From positions 1,240,001 through 1,304,000 of the forward strand of contig NZ_CP109596.1 of NCBI RefSeq assembly GCF_036327755.1: DNA of 64,000 nt, read 5' to 3'. Position numbers and translations under genes: made by a program. This DNA is from Nocardia sp. NBC_01503. GTDB lineage: Bacteria > Actinomycetota > Actinomycetes > Mycobacteriales > Mycobacteriaceae. Shown one piece after another: positions 41,861 to 50,232 of the stretch. How positions within the stretch are numbered: the first letter of the stretch is position 1; every line of letters begins with the position of its first letter. Under the pieces are notes generated by a model, which saw only the letters and a program-made list of their open reading frames with translations, had not been told where the DNA came from and searched no databases.

Positions 41861-42357
41861 CAGCGCATCCTCGTAAAAGTGTTGTAGTGGTCCCCGGTGT
41901 AGTACGCCGACCCGTCACTCCCGGTAATAATCCGCTCGGCGTCCCGCCCCTGCCCAGCCTTCTTGGGATTGACATCCCATTCCTGATAGTTGATCTTCTT
42001 CCCACTGGAATCCTTGGCAGGCAGATCCCCACCCCGATTCATCCAGGTATCCCCACCATGCGTCCCAGGCGCATTAGCCGACCCCGGCCACCGCCCCGCA
42101 TCGATCTCCACCAGCGTCTTATACGCCCGAGCCGGCACCCCGGGAGCCTGCGTAACCTGCTGATCCACCGCCCCGGGCGCGGTAGTACGCGGCCCGGGTT
42201 TCGCTGCGGTAGTGGTCTTTCCGACCATGGTCGACGCCACGGTCTGATTTGAGCTTGTGGTGGTGCTACCACCGCGTGACAGCAACACCGCGGCCAGCAC
42301 CAGCACCAACGCCCCACCCAGAACAAGCCAGGCACGGGTTCTCCTGGAGACGTTCAC
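41860..42357 (-). CDS. Secreted guanyl-specific ribonuclease (RNase Sa/barnase family)
   Basis: A 165-residue protein with an N-terminal membrane/secretion segment (residues 10-27), a threonine-rich linker, and a C-terminal guanyl RNase domain from about residue 72. Catalytic residues fit RNase Sa: Glu126 in YQEWDV, Arg142 in DAERIITG and His157 in GDHY. It is expected to cut RNA after guanine outside the cell, with the barstar gene coupled behind it. Whether the leader is cleaved or anchors the enzyme is open. Confidence 0.9.
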   Translation of the reverse strand: MNVSRRTRAWLVLGGALVLVLAAVLLSRGGSTTTSSNQTVASTMVGKTTTAAKPGPRTTAPGAVDQQVTQAPGVPARAYKTLVEIDAGRWPGSANAPGTHGGDTWMNRGGDLPAKDSSGKKINYQEWDVNPKKAGQGRDAERIITGSDGSAYYTGDHYNTFTRMR

Positions 42358-42456
42358 CGGCCCTGCACCCCATTACTCACCCTGCGCGCAGCGCGGCTAT
42401 CAGTCATAGCTCACGAATCTACGTCACCCACCCAACGACTGACCGGTAGCTGATCC

Positions 42457-43278
42457 CTAACTGTTCGGATCAACCCGAGCCGCCGCGCATGATCCACCCG
42501 CATACCGCAATTGAGCGGGAGGGATGCTGGCGCGTCCACCACTTCGGGCAGCGGCGACAACCGCGCTCACACATGCCGCGACCAATTCGGGCTGGTCGGT
42601 GGCAACGTGATGATCCGCCCAGTCGGCCACCACCAGCAGCGCATCCAACGTCTCGGCCAGCCCCCGCTGCCCGTCCTGCCACCGCCGATCGAGCTGCTCG
42701 AGTGTGAGCGGAGCATATTCAGCGGCATCATCGGGAGTCAACCGTGTCCACCGCCCGACCGCGCTCGCCAACACCGCAGCGGGCACCGGCACCCACTCCG
42801 CCCCATCCAACTCAGCGATCGATCCCGCGATATCCAACCGCGACGACCCCGAATTATCCTGACCCCCTTCATATGTCGGCCAGCTGCCACCCTTCAGATG
42901 TTCGAGCGTCGTGCCATCCACAAGCACCAGCCCCGCCGTACACGCCCCATAGCGCGCGGCATACACCATGGCGATCAGAGCCCCGAGGGAATGACCGACC
43001 ACCACATGCGGCGATTCGATCCCAAGCTTGTCGAGCACACCACGCAACTCATCGGCCAACGCTCCGAATGTTCGCGGCTGACCAGCCAAATGCGAGGGCA
43101 GCGGATCGCTCATACCGATTCCGGGGCGGTCGTAGGTGACAGTGGTCTGGCGGTAAAGCCTGGGCAGCACCTGATCCCACTGATCCTGCGCTGTACCGAG
43201 GGCGTTCACGAAAACCACAGGCACCGAGGCGTCTCCATTCGAGACACTCGCGGCCAGCTGATAACCAACATCGACCAT
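42457..43278 (-). CDS. Alpha/beta hydrolase
   Basis: A 273-residue alpha/beta-hydrolase-fold protein. PVVFVNALGTAQDQWDQVLP gives the oxyanion region, YDRPGIGMSDP the next loop, and VVVGHSLGALIAMVYA the nucleophile elbow (GHSLG). The catalytic acid and the final His are less clear: a C-terminal stretch ADWADHHVATDQ offers candidates. Substrate unknown. The ATG at 43278 is chosen; TTG (43299) and GTG (43293) starts exist just upstream. Confidence 0.8.
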   Translation of the reverse strand: MVDVGYQLAASVSNGDASVPVVFVNALGTAQDQWDQVLPRLYRQTTVTYDRPGIGMSDPLPSHLAGQPRTFGALADELRGVLDKLGIESPHVVVGHSLGALIAMVYAARYGACTAGLVLVDGTTLEHLKGGSWPTYEGGQDNSGSSRLDIAGSIAELDGAEWVPVPAAVLASAVGRWTRLTPDDAAEYAPLTLEQLDRRWQDGQRGLAETLDALLVVADWADHHVATDQPELVAACVSAVVAAARSGGRASIPPAQLRYAGGSCAAARVDPNS

Positions 43279-43357
43279 CTCGATTCGCCTCACCCCCAAC
43301 AGATACCATCACGCACCGCCGTCATACCCGCGATCGGTCGTTCGCTTCGTCCCCGTT

Positions 43358-43917
43358 TCACTGTGCGTAATCAGCCAGGGGTGTAGCCAGAGCCCAGAGG
43401 CGCTCTCTGGTCCGCTGACAGTAGGCCACCAACTCGGGGTCAGTACTGACCGCTGCCCCGCCGGGCGAGTGTCCATCCCTATCAGCAAGGCTGAACACAA
43501 CCACGCGGGCGTCGATCACCCAGAAGTCATCCGGTGGCACCGCCCTGCCTCGTGCCGAGGGAGGTATCGCACATCCTCCCCTGCCTCCACGTTCATCGGG
43601 GCGATAGTGAGGGACCACCGCTGATACTCGCTGTGCGGCACCGTCACTACGCGGAGGCGGCTGACGGATACTCCACTGCCGGTGAGGGTTTGGACGAACT
43701 GAGACCAGTCCCGGAACCACTCCCGGTAGTCGAACGGTTCATTGTTCAGGAACCGCTGAAACGGTTCATCCTCACCGGGTACGCCGTACCGGTCCCGCAC
43801 CTCCAGATGGAACGCATCGTGTCGCGCTTCCCGAAGCAGCTCAATCGTGGGACGGAAGTCCACCGAAGTAGTCCCTCTCTGCTCGAGACACCTCGACAGC
43901 CGACTCGTACGACTCAA
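43358..43917 (-). pseudogene. DUF6879 gene split by a frameshift
   Basis: Two overlapping frames together make one DUF6879 protein. The first (from 43917) reads FHLEVRDRYGVPGEDEPFQRFL, YREWFRDWSQFVQTLTGSGVSVSRLRVVTVPHSEYQRW and APMNVEAGEDVRYLPRHEAG, then leaves the family. The second frame supplies VPPDDFWVIDARVVVFS and TDPELVAYCQRTRERLWALATPLADYAQ to the stop at 43358. The switch lies near 43543-43545, in a GGG run on the coding strand; one extra G restores AGAVPPDDFW. DUF6879 proteins accompany HTH/DUF397-type regulators in related genera. It may be a real mutation or a sequencing error. Confidence 0.8.
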
Positions 43918-43950
43918 TCTTGCACTAATACAACGTCTTCCGGTCGGTCA

Positions 43951-44418
43951 CTAACGAATTGCCGGGTACGAGCCCGAGCGCCAGTCATCTACTCGGCGGC
44001 GGATCGCGTCGACCATCGGCAAGGAATCGACTTCGTCCGGATCGAACCAGGCCACTTCGTGAGACTCGTCGGATACGGCGAGTTCTCCGCCGGTCGGCTT
44101 ACCGAGAAGGCATATAGAGAACTCTTGCCGAACTTCGCCGTCGTCGTAGGCGAAGACATGCCCAGGGTTGGTGTAGGTGCCGACTATCCCGGTGACTTCG
44201 ATGTCGATCCCGGTCTCTTCCTTGGTCTCACGGATACCGCATCCGGCGAGTGATTCGCCGAGTTCCATTTTTCCGCCCGGTAGTGCCCACATCCCGTTGT
44301 CAACTCTGCGTTGCAGCAACACTTGTCCCAGGTCATTGACAACAACCACGGACGCCGCGGGGACCAAGCTGTTTGGTTTGGGTGCGTTCGGATCGTCTTC
44401 ATAGTCGCGTCTAGGCAT
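43951..44418 (-). CDS. Nudix hydrolase
   Basis: A 155-residue Nudix protein. The Nudix box is complete, GKMELGESLAGCGIRETKEETGI, following LLQRRVDNGMWALPGG. It likely hydrolyses a nucleoside diphosphate-linked compound; the specific substrate cannot be told. Its start overlaps the end of the HTH-DUF5919 gene by eight bases, so the two are co-transcribed. Confidence 0.92.
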   Translation of the reverse strand: MPRRDYEDDPNAPKPNSLVPAASVVVVNDLGQVLLQRRVDNGMWALPGGKMELGESLAGCGIRETKEETGIDIEVTGIVGTYTNPGHVFAYDDGEVRQEFSICLLGKPTGGELAVSDESHEVAWFDPDEVDSLPMVDAIRRRVDDWRSGSYPAIR

Positions 44419-45166
44419 CGCGTGGGTTCTCCCAGATGTCCCGGCCTCGGGACCATAGTTCTTCTACGTGCTCGGCAAACCGGTCGAACATGCCGTCGTT
44501 CTGCTCACGCCTGACGTGGAACATCGGCGAATCGTGACCGACCCTCCTGGCGAGAATCGGCGTGACGATCATGTCGTTGTCAAACCTGAACACCGAGATA
44601 TTCACGTGCCCGGTTTCATAGCGGGCTTGTATGTTGTCCAGGCCGCGCAGCTTGTGCAGTTCTCCGACCGTGACAGCTATTCGGGTCGACAGGGTGAGAG
44701 GTACGTCCTCCTCCTGCTCTCGTTCGCGTGTGGTCGATGAGTCGGGATCTCCGATGAGGAACCGGATACGGCAACCGCCGACGGCCTTCTTGCTCAGTAG
44801 GTTGCCCAGGTTCGCGTGTTCCAACCACAAGAAGTAGTTCGTGTATCCAGCGAACACCAATTCTCGGCGTGCGCCATGAATTAGGCTGCGCCACAACGAT
44901 GCCGGCGCGGCGGAGCGGTACGGGAACACTTGAACCATTTCGCGGTCAGCCCCTGTCTTGAGGCTCACACGCACGGCTGAAGGCCACAAATCAGCCTCCT
45001 CTACTCCGAGTGCTTGCGATGCCGCCCAACGATGTCGGGCGTGCGGCGTCCGGGTGGGGTGAGTGATCCAGCGGTTGACCGTCTTGGCATCGACTTCACA
45101 TGCTTCCGCAAGGGCTTGATCCGATACGCCCGCTCTGGACATCGCCTGTCGTAGTGCTTCATTCAA
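44411..45166 (-). CDS. HTH regulator with C-terminal DUF5919 domain
   Basis: A 251-residue protein from a TTG start at 45166 with a GGAGG site nine bases upstream. Residues of about 1-70 are an XRE-like HTH: LNEALRQAMSRAGVSDQALAEACEVDAKTVNRWITHP. The remainder (FPYRSAAPASLWRSLIHGARRELVFAGYTNYFLW, GCRIRFLIGDPDS, YETGHVNISVFRFDNDMIVTPIL) matches DUF5919, which resembles a phospholipase-D-like fold. It reads GDPDS rather than an intact HKD motif, so a sensor rather than an enzyme is likely. The longer upstream in-frame part is not supported. Confidence 0.8.
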   Translation of the reverse strand: MNEALRQAMSRAGVSDQALAEACEVDAKTVNRWITHPTRTPHARHRWAASQALGVEEADLWPSAVRVSLKTGADREMVQVFPYRSAAPASLWRSLIHGARRELVFAGYTNYFLWLEHANLGNLLSKKAVGGCRIRFLIGDPDSSTTREREQEEDVPLTLSTRIAVTVGELHKLRGLDNIQARYETGHVNISVFRFDNDMIVTPILARRVGHDSPMFHVRREQNDGMFDRFAEHVEELWSRGRDIWENPRDA

Positions 45167-45214
45167 CGTACGCCGCCTCCATAGCCACTCCGGGACAGTA
45201 CGAACGTAGCGCTG

Positions 45215-45239
45215 AAACGTCCCAAACGTCCGGCAAACG
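45215..45239. promoter_or_regulatory. AAACG direct repeats between divergent genes
   Basis: AAACGTCCC, AAACGTCCG and AAACGC start at 45215, 45224 and 45235. They lie in the 177-base gap between the HTH-DUF5919 gene and the divergent 45344 gene, where a binding site for the HTH protein would be expected. Confidence 0.4.
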
Positions 45240-45343
45240 CGGTAGGAACGGCCTTCAATCTGATCGACGCTGGTAGTGGCGTCCAGGGCGGGTGCAGTCG
45301 TCCCGGTCCCGGACCGCCTCACCAACGACGGACAGAGGCCGAC

Positions 45344-45772
45344 GTGAGCAACAGTCAAAGGCGAGACAAGGCAGTCATTTACGTAAACCGCGGCGTGCTG
45401 ACGAGCAAAGCCGATCTCGACTGGGCGACGTTCTACGCACGCCAGCGCGCCCAAGAACTAAATCTGAGGGTTGCCGAGATCCTGGTACTCGGCAACTCCG
45501 ATGCGGCACATATGGAGTCGCTTTACAACGCGGTCCGACGCGTCGATTCCGCGTGCGTGATCACTCCCGATCTTGGGCATGTCGGAGGGAATTCCGATCG
45601 CGTCACCGTGTTCGCGGAGCTGCACACCGTTGCCCCCGCGAAGAGGTACCCATGGCGGCTCGGACTGTCATCGACGGAACTTGCCGACGCGTTGAACCCG
45701 CCGCAGAGCCGCACCGGGGGATTTCCGCCTCTGCAAGCATCGAAAACTGCAGAGGCACAACGTGATCGGTGA
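45344..45772 (+). CDS. Small protein of unknown function
   Basis: A 142-residue protein with GTG start, read away from the HTH-DUF5919 gene. It contains KAVIYVNRGVLTSKADLDWATFYARQRAQELNLRVAEILVLGNSD, a Rossmann-like alternation with conserved polar residues, then VDSACVITPDLGHVGGNSDRVTVFAELHTV. The pattern is reminiscent of resolvase-like N-terminal domains (VIYxR, then a helix and ADLILVL-like strand), but the catalytic Ser context is not evident. Function not assigned. Confidence 0.65.
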   Translation: MSNSQRRDKAVIYVNRGVLTSKADLDWATFYARQRAQELNLRVAEILVLGNSDAAHMESLYNAVRRVDSACVITPDLGHVGGNSDRVTVFAELHTVAPAKRYPWRLGLSSTELADALNPPQSRTGGFPPLQASKTAEAQRDR

Positions 45773-45793
45773 TGAGGCGTTCAGAGAATAGGG

Positions 45794-46600
45794 TTAGCGG
45801 TATTGCACCGTGACGGGGGCGTGGTCGGACCAGCGTTCGGCATAGGTTGCTGCCCTTTCGACTACGGCTTGCTTTGCGCGCGTGGCGATTTCGCCTCGGG
45901 CGAGCTGGTAGTCTATGCGCCAACCAGCATCATTGTCGAAGGCGCGGCCTCGGTAGGAGTGCCAGCTGTAGGGGCCGGGGACACCCGGATTCAGTTCGCG
46001 GACCACGTCGGAGTAGCCGGCGGCGAGCATGGAGGAGATCCAGGCGCGCTCCTGCGGGAGGAAGCCGGAGTTCTTTACGTTGCCCTTCCAGTTTTTGATG
46101 TCGAGTTCGGTGTGGCCGATGTTCCAGTCGCCGGAGATGACGAAGTCGCGGTCGATACTCGTCATGCGGGTGCCGATGGCGTCGAGGAAGCGGTACTTCT
46201 CGTCTTGCATGGGGGTGTCGGCTTCGCCGGTGTGGACGTAGACCGAGGCTACGGTGAGTTCGTCGAAGTCGGCTTCGATGTAGCGGCCGAGTTCGGCGAA
46301 TTCGGTTACGGGAGTCCAGGTTTCACCTTCGAAGGCGCCTACGCCGATGCGGACGGCGTCGGGTTCGCGGCGGGAGAGGATGGCTACGCCCGCGCGGCCT
46401 TTGATACCCGGTTCGGCATGGGACAGGAACCAGCCCGCATCCAGGGCGGGAGCCAGCACGCTATAGGTTTGCTCGTCGGTCGCTCGGGTCTCCTGGAGGC
46501 AGATGATGTCGGCCTCGGTGACCGCTAGCCAGGCGAGCAGGCCCTTGGGGGCCGCGGCGCGTATTCCATTGACGTTTACCGTGCTGAGGATTTTGGGCAC
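45794..46600 (-). CDS. xth: Exodeoxyribonuclease III
   Basis: A 268-residue EEP-family endonuclease/exonuclease for AP-site repair. KILSTVNVNGIRAA (Asn), CLQETRATDEQ (catalytic Glu), SGDWNIGHTELDIKN (Asp/Asn), and DNDAGWRIDYQLA followed by WSDHAPVTV (His) are intact. The length is right for the family. Matches the Xth gene of mycobacteria (Rv0427c), though in another neighbourhood. Confidence 0.93.
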   Translation of the reverse strand: MPKILSTVNVNGIRAAAPKGLLAWLAVTEADIICLQETRATDEQTYSVLAPALDAGWFLSHAEPGIKGRAGVAILSRREPDAVRIGVGAFEGETWTPVTEFAELGRYIEADFDELTVASVYVHTGEADTPMQDEKYRFLDAIGTRMTSIDRDFVISGDWNIGHTELDIKNWKGNVKNSGFLPQERAWISSMLAAGYSDVVRELNPGVPGPYSWHSYRGRAFDNDAGWRIDYQLARGEIATRAKQAVVERAATYAERWSDHAPVTVQYR

Positions 46601-46663
46601 CCCTCAAACGTACAATGCCGCTATCCAACCTTCTCCGTGGACATCGAGGTCCAGGAAGGGGTG

Positions 46664-47524
46664 ATGACGATGACGTCAGGCCCTGCCAAGCCCACCGCAC
46701 CGCTCGCGCCCATGAGCGCGATTCACACCGGCTCGGGTGATCCGCTGCTCCTGCTGCACGGATTCATGATGTCGCCGCACTGCTGGGAGCAGGTGGCGGA
46801 CCGGATGTCCAGTCATTGCGAGGTGTTCGCTCCGGCCTTCACCGGGCATTGGGGCGGACCCGATCTCGACGGCTGGTACCTCGATGTCAGCGCCCTTGCC
46901 GACCGGGTGGAGAACCAGCTCGACGAATTGGGCTGGCGCACCTGTCATATCGCGGGCAATTCGCTCGGCGGCTGGGTCGGCTTCGAACTGGCGCGCCGCG
47001 GCCGGGCCCGCACACTCACCGCTATCGCTCCGGCGGGCGGTTGGCAAACCCCGTCGGTCCTGCAGGTTCGGGTGGGTTTGAAGTTCCTGTCGCTGGTGCC
47101 CGTGGTGGAGGTCGGCAAACGCCTGCCCGCCGCCATCGCGTTCAGCGCGCCGGTGCGCCAGGCGGTGGCAATGGTGTTGAGCAAGAACGGCGCTGCCGCA
47201 CCCCGCCGCGCCGTCGAGGCTGCGATCAACTCGGCATTGAACTGCCGGGCCATGCTGCCCATGCTGGCGGGCGCCTTGCGCGCACCGGATATCGAGGATC
47301 TCTCGACGCTGAAAACCCCTGTGCGCCTGCTGATGTGCGAGCACGACCGGATCATCCCCTATCGGGCGTACGCCAAGCGGTTCCTGCGGGAGCTGCCTGA
47401 TTCGGCGGATCGTATCGTCATGCACGATGTGGGTCATGTGCCCATGTTGGAGGCCCCGGATCGGATTGCCACGCTCATCGCCGAGCACGTCTACGCGAGC
47501 CGGACGCGGCTGCGTGCGGTCTGA
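46664..47524 (+). CDS. Alpha/beta hydrolase
   Basis: A 286-residue alpha/beta hydrolase. LLLLHGFMMSPHCWEQVADRMS is the oxyanion region, IAGNSLGGWVGFELARRG the nucleophile elbow (GNSLGG). LLMCEHDRIIPYR (Asp) and HDVGHVPMLE (His) complete the triad. The start at 46664 has an AGGAAGGGG site. Similar enzymes act on small esters; the substrate is unknown. The first ten residues of the longer in-frame version are unlikely. Confidence 0.85.
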   Translation: MTMTSGPAKPTAPLAPMSAIHTGSGDPLLLLHGFMMSPHCWEQVADRMSSHCEVFAPAFTGHWGGPDLDGWYLDVSALADRVENQLDELGWRTCHIAGNSLGGWVGFELARRGRARTLTAIAPAGGWQTPSVLQVRVGLKFLSLVPVVEVGKRLPAAIAFSAPVRQAVAMVLSKNGAAAPRRAVEAAINSALNCRAMLPMLAGALRAPDIEDLSTLKTPVRLLMCEHDRIIPYRAYAKRFLRELPDSADRIVMHDVGHVPMLEAPDRIATLIAEHVYASRTRLRAV

Positions 47525-47608
47525 AATCCGTTCAGCCCACCGGAAAAACTCGTAAGGTTGAGGACAGGAGTCCGGACAAAGGGGTCCCTCAGAGAGGGGT
47601 GTTTCGAG

Positions 47609-48427
47609 ATGGCCGACGACCTCGGGGTGGATCCGTCGAAACCGAGTATCGCGCGCGTTTACGACTATCTGCTCGGCGGGCAGGACAACTATGCCGTCGA
47701 TCGGGAGGTCGGCGACTTCTTCCGGAACGACTTACCCGGATCGGTCGCCATCGCCTTCTCGAACCGGCACGCACTGGTGCGAGCGGTGGAGGAGATGACG
47801 CGGCTCGGCATCCGGCAGTTCATCGATATGGGCAGCGGCCTGCCGACCGCCGACAATGTGCATCAGGTGGCGCAGCGCTGGATTCCCGATGCCCGGGTGG
47901 TCTACATCGACAATGATCCGATCGTGCTGGCGCATGGGCGGGCACTGCTCGCCGATGAGAAGACCACCACGGTGATCCAGGCGGATCTGCACGATCCGCT
48001 GGATATTCGCACGCACCCGGAAGTGCTGCGGCTCATCGACTTCGAGCAGCCGATCGGCGTGATCTTCAGTGCCACCCTGCATCACCTCCAGGACGAGGAG
48101 AATCCCGCCGAGGTGGTGCGTTTCTGGGCCGAGGAGACCGCACCCGGCAGCGTCTTCTACATCTCGCACTTCCGTTCCGGCGACAATGCCGAGACCAAGG
48201 CCGCCGAGGAGATGTTGCAGACCACCTTCGGGCGCGGCCGCTGGCGCACCGACGAGGAGATCCTCGCGCTCTTCGGCGACCTCGAAGTCCTACAGCCGGG
48301 TCTGGTCGCGTGCGGATTGTGGCGCACCACAACCGAATCGGGCGCGGTGACCCGAATCGGTGCGAGCGTGCACGAGCTGACGGTGTGGGAGCAGCTCATC
48401 GCCTGCGGTATGGCCCACAAGCCGTAG
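47609..48427 (+). CDS. SAM-dependent methyltransferase (PF04672/DUF574 type)
   Basis: A 272-residue S-adenosylmethionine methyltransferase of the actinobacterial DUF574 type. PSIARVYDYLLGGQDNYAVDREVGD is the family start; IRQFIDMGSGLPTADNVHQVA is the SAM-binding glycine-rich motif; VVYIDNDPIVLAHGRALL and TVIQADLHDP follow. The ATG at 47609 is chosen because the family motif begins at once. These genes are abundant in Streptomyces and Nocardia; their substrates are mostly unknown. Confidence 0.9.
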   Translation: MADDLGVDPSKPSIARVYDYLLGGQDNYAVDREVGDFFRNDLPGSVAIAFSNRHALVRAVEEMTRLGIRQFIDMGSGLPTADNVHQVAQRWIPDARVVYIDNDPIVLAHGRALLADEKTTTVIQADLHDPLDIRTHPEVLRLIDFEQPIGVIFSATLHHLQDEENPAEVVRFWAEETAPGSVFYISHFRSGDNAETKAAEEMLQTTFGRGRWRTDEEILALFGDLEVLQPGLVACGLWRTTTESGAVTRIGASVHELTVWEQLIACGMAHKP

Positions 48428-48434
48428 TCGGCCA

Positions 48435-50216
48435 CTACAGGTAGAGCGCCTCGATCTCGGCGGCGTACTTCTCGACGATCGGCTTGCGCTTGAGCGACAT
48501 CTTCGGGGTCAGCTCATCGCCGCCCGGATCCCACGTCACCGGGAGCACGGTGTACTTCTTGATCTGCTCGACGCGCGCGAGCCGTTCATTGGCGGCCTTG
48601 ACACCGGCGTCGATGACCTCGAGCACCCCTGGATCGGCGGCCAGCACCGCCGGTGCGGCGTCGGGCAGTCCGTGCTGTTCGGCATAGGCGGTGCAGGCGT
48701 CCGGGTCGAGGGTGAACAGTGCGGTGATATAGCTGCGGTTGTCGCCGATGGCGATGACCGCGCCCACCAGCGGGCAGTTGACCCGTACCGCGCCTTCGAT
48801 ATTCGACGGCGACATATTCTTGCCCGCCGCGTTGATGATGAGCTCCTTCTTGCGGTCGACGATGCGGACGTAACCGTCGGGGTCGATGGAGCCGATATCG
48901 CCCGAGTGGAACCAGCCATCGGCGTCGAGGGCCTCCGCGGTTCGCTCCGGATCGTTTCGATAGCCGCGCATGATGATCGGGCCGCGCACCAACAGCTCAC
49001 CATCCGCCGCGACGGTGATCTCGGTCCCGGGTAGCGCGGTGCCGACGGTGCCGATCCGGGGGAAGTCCGGGCGGTTGGTGGTGGCGGCCGCGGATGTCTC
49101 GGTCAGTCCCCAGACCTCGCATACCGTAAGGCCCAGTCCCAGAATGAATGCCATGGCGTCCGGCGCGATCGGCGATGCGCCGGTGACCGCGATGCGCACC
49201 TGATCCAGTCCCATCTTCGCGCGCAAGGTGCCGAGTACCAGCCGTTCGGCCAACCGATGGCGCAGCCGCAGGGAGCGGGAGATCTTTCGGCTATCCGAGG
49301 TGCGCCAGGCCACCTCGGTGCCGACCCCGATCGCCCACCGCACCAACGACCGCTTGACCGGACTCTCCTGCGCCACAATGTTTTCGATGCCCGCCTTGAG
49401 CTTGTACCAGATGGCGGGCACGCCGAGGAACAGCGTCGGGCGCACCTTCGGCAGCGTGGCGACCAACTGTTTGGGGTCGGCCACCGTGGTGACCTGCACG
49501 CCCTCGATGAGGTTGTTGTAATGGCAGAACGCACGGTTGGCGACATGCGCGTCGGGCAGGTACGAGACCACCCGATCCTCGGGCTGGATCTCGAAAATCC
49601 GGTCCATGGCCGAGAATTCGGCCAGCAGGTTGGCGTGGGTCAACTCCACCCCCTTCGGCGGCCCGGTGGTGCCGGAGGTGTAGACGATCGTCAGCAGCGA
49701 ACTCGGTTCGACCGCGCGCCAGGACGCTTCGAAATCGAATTCCGGTGCTGGGATTTCCGCGACTTCGGACAGGCTGTATCCGCCCTCGACCGGACCGTCG
49801 AAACAGATGAACAACTCCACCTGTCCGGACATGTTCGCCGCCCGCAGTTTGTCCAGGAACTGGGTCTCGGTGACGACCACCCGATTCCCCGCATTGGCGA
49901 ACAGGTGCGAAACCTGTTCCGCGGTAAAGGTGTTGTAGATCGAGAAGGGTGTCGCGCCGGTGTGCAGCACCGCGGTATCGGCCAGATGGAACTCCGGCAC
50001 ATTGGTGAGCATGATTCCCACGGTGTCCCCGGCTCGCACCCCGAGTGCGGCCAGACCGGTAGCGAGTTTGCGCACCTGATCGGCGTACTGCCGCCAGGTG
50101 AAGCTCGGCGTACCGTCCGGCCCGCGCAATGCGATCCGCTCGGGATGGCGTGCGGCGGTGGCCTGGAAGGCGGCGCACAGGCTGGTGGGCCGCTCGGTGT
50201 TCTGCGTTTCGTTCAT
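48435..50216 (-). CDS. Long-chain acyl-CoA synthetase (AMP-forming)
   Basis: A 593-residue acyl-CoA ligase. Segments are LTIVYTSGTTGPPKGVELTHANL (P-loop-like A3), GLTVCEVWGLTETSAAATTN (A5), DGWFHSGDIGSIDPDGYVRIVDRKKELIINAAGKNMSPSNIEG (A7-A8) and TPKMSLKRKPI (A10 Lys). It adenylates a fatty acid and joins it to CoA, the entry step for the operon. The start at 50216 opens the protein at MNETQNTERPTSLCAAFQATA. It is read last in the left-reading acyl-CoA operon, 16 bases after the SDR gene. Confidence 0.94.
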   Translation of the reverse strand: MNETQNTERPTSLCAAFQATAARHPERIALRGPDGTPSFTWRQYADQVRKLATGLAALGVRAGDTVGIMLTNVPEFHLADTAVLHTGATPFSIYNTFTAEQVSHLFANAGNRVVVTETQFLDKLRAANMSGQVELFICFDGPVEGGYSLSEVAEIPAPEFDFEASWRAVEPSSLLTIVYTSGTTGPPKGVELTHANLLAEFSAMDRIFEIQPEDRVVSYLPDAHVANRAFCHYNNLIEGVQVTTVADPKQLVATLPKVRPTLFLGVPAIWYKLKAGIENIVAQESPVKRSLVRWAIGVGTEVAWRTSDSRKISRSLRLRHRLAERLVLGTLRAKMGLDQVRIAVTGASPIAPDAMAFILGLGLTVCEVWGLTETSAAATTNRPDFPRIGTVGTALPGTEITVAADGELLVRGPIIMRGYRNDPERTAEALDADGWFHSGDIGSIDPDGYVRIVDRKKELIINAAGKNMSPSNIEGAVRVNCPLVGAVIAIGDNRSYITALFTLDPDACTAYAEQHGLPDAAPAVLAADPGVLEVIDAGVKAANERLARVEQIKKYTVLPVTWDPGGDELTPKMSLKRKPIVEKYAAEIEALYL

Positions 50217-50232
50217 TTCGATCACACGGATT

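Noticed and set aside
44411..45454. A 347-residue version of the HTH-DUF5919 protein
   Set aside because: The first 96 residues are compositionally odd and overlap the divergent gene, and a TTG with a good GGAGG site opens the HTH directly.
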